The position numbers were made by a program, and so were the translations under genes. A model generated the notes under the pieces. It saw nothing but the letters and a program-made list of their open reading frames with translations, had not been told where the DNA came from and made no database searches. 5,426 nucleotides of DNA, taken from Candidatus Bathyarchaeota archaeon (lineage in GTDB: Archaea > Thermoproteota > Bathyarchaeia > 40CM-2-53-6). Numbering within the stretch: the first letter of the stretch is position 1; each line of letters begins with the position of its first letter. Shown here piece after piece: positions 4,957-5,426 of the stretch. The DNA lies in the NCBI GenBank assembly GCA_005883085.1, contig VBAY01000094.1, positions 1 through 5,426 of the forward strand, read 5' to 3'.

Positions 4957-4997
4957 AAGTTGACGCTATTCGTTCAATACGGAATCGTGCCTGGGGA

Positions 4998-5189
4998 ATG
5001 GTTCAGGACAAGATCCTCTGCTTCGTATGTTCGGTGAAGGGTATCGAGAGGACGTTCGCAACCTATTACGAGCTGCAGGACCATCTCTACAAGGATCATG
5101 ACATGACCAAGGATCCAGCCATGGAGATTTTCGCAAAATCCAAGATTCCGGTCTCAAAAGCTGCGACTGGGCAGGATTCCAGGAAATAG
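4998..5189 (+). CDS. Small stand-alone C2H2 zinc-finger protein (63 aa)
   Basis: One finger occupies the first half: C8-x2-C11, then F20 and L26 in the hydrophobic positions, and H29-x4-H34 (LQDHLYKDH), that is C-x2-C-x17-H-x4-H, a slightly long C2H2 finger. The rest (about 35-63) is polar and basic-rich, ending KAATGQDSRK, and probably flexible. Single-finger proteins of this size are common in archaea and may bind nucleic acid or protein; the target is unknown. ATG at 4998 is used because it lies seven codons before the first zinc-binding cysteine; the GGGGA before it is too close to be an ordinary ribosome site, which fits a short-leader message from the TATA-like box near 4951. It is divergent from the HD operon and convergent with the membrane protein gene to its right. 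Confidence 0.72.
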   Translation: MVQDKILCFVCSVKGIERTFATYYELQDHLYKDHDMTKDPAMEIFAKSKIPVSKAATGQDSRK

Positions 5190-5268
5190 CCTGACTCTGA
5201 ACTCGGCACTTTTCCTCAGCCTCTCGTGCATTCTCTACAGCGGGGACTTGGAGAAAGCAGCAGTTGAT
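5190..5268. other. Convergent intergenic gap, nothing recognised
   Basis: This 79-bp gap separates the zinc-finger stop (+) from the membrane protein stop (-). The only T-rich run is ACTTTTCC at about 5208-5215, which could weakly terminate the + transcript. No gene or strong hairpin was seen. Confidence 0.3.
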
Positions 5269-5426
5269 TTAGTTGATAATCAGGAGCTGGATCAAAGATA
5301 AGACGAGTGCGCTGGCGAAGATGAGGAATACCGTGCTAGTTATGAAGGTCAGCATGCTCTGCTGGGTGCTGATGCCCACCGCGTTCTTTACAGCAAAAAC
5401 GCTAGCTATGCCTATCCAAACCGTGC
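5269..5426 (-). CDS. C-terminal part of a multi-pass membrane protein, possibly Yip1 family
   Basis: The - strand frame is open from the window edge (codon at 5424-5422) to TAA at 5271-5269, giving 51 visible residues. It starts inside a hydrophobic helix, TVWIGIASVFAV, passes a short polar loop KNAVGISTQQSM, and ends in one long hydrophobic helix, FITSTVFLIFASALVLSLIQ, with a short tail LLIIN. A penultimate helix, a loop of the type (K/H)-x-x-G-(I/L)-S-T-x-x-(A/S), and a last helix is the usual end of Yip1-domain proteins, which suggests that family. The N-terminal part is beyond the window, so the assignment stays tentative; that it is a membrane protein is well supported. Confidence 0.6.
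   Translation of the reverse strand, partial: TVWIGIASVFAVKNAVGISTQQSMLTFITSTVFLIFASALVLSLIQLLIIN

Overview
The window reads as a piece of an archaeal chromosome, most likely from the TACK/Thermoproteota side (Nitrososphaeria- or Bathyarchaeia-like; this placement is inference). The grounds are archaeal protein families (Clp1/Grc3-type RNA 5'-kinase, PAC2-family proteasome assembly chaperone, a stand-alone C2H2 zinc finger), frequent GTG and TTG starts, AT-rich TATA-like boxes at the right distance for very short leaders, and few strong Shine-Dalgarno sites. Genes are short, closely packed and on both strands. No rRNA, tRNA, CRISPR array or transposon was seen.

Left part (1-1202): the 3' two-thirds or so of a polynucleotide 5'-hydroxyl kinase gene (+) meets a small class I SAM-dependent methyltransferase gene (-) tail to tail. 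The two stop codons share one CTAG. Middle-left (1203-2980, + strand): an 82-residue protein of unknown function, a PAC2-family proteasome assembly chaperone, and a 119-residue protein whose pattern resembles the eukaryotic chaperones PAC3/PAC4. The last two each have their own TATA-like box. Together they suggest an archaeal set of 20S proteasome assembly factors that parallels the eukaryotic PAC1-PAC2 and PAC3-PAC4 pairs.

Middle-right (2970-3304): on the - strand lies a possible bicistron of very small ORFs. A 26-codon ORF overlaps, through ATGA, a 30-codon ORF encoding a single-pass membrane peptide, whose end overlaps the end of the PAC3-like gene. A pair of GAATGTTC repeats 22 bp apart lies just upstream of the 30-codon ORF. 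The rest of this stretch holds hairpins that may end transcription.

Right part (3305-5426): a two-gene - strand operon encodes a SAMHD1-like HD-domain phosphohydrolase with its metal ligands and catalytic histidine intact, and a ribbon-helix-helix-like small protein overlapping it by 25 bp. A 119-bp intergenic stretch separates this operon from a divergent C2H2 zinc-finger gene. The window ends inside the C-terminal part of a membrane protein gene (-), possibly Yip1 family.

The genes cover RNA end processing, protein quality control and nucleotide metabolism rather than a mobile or defence island. The best leads are the PAC2/PAC3-like pair and the unannotated small-protein pair with its repeat.
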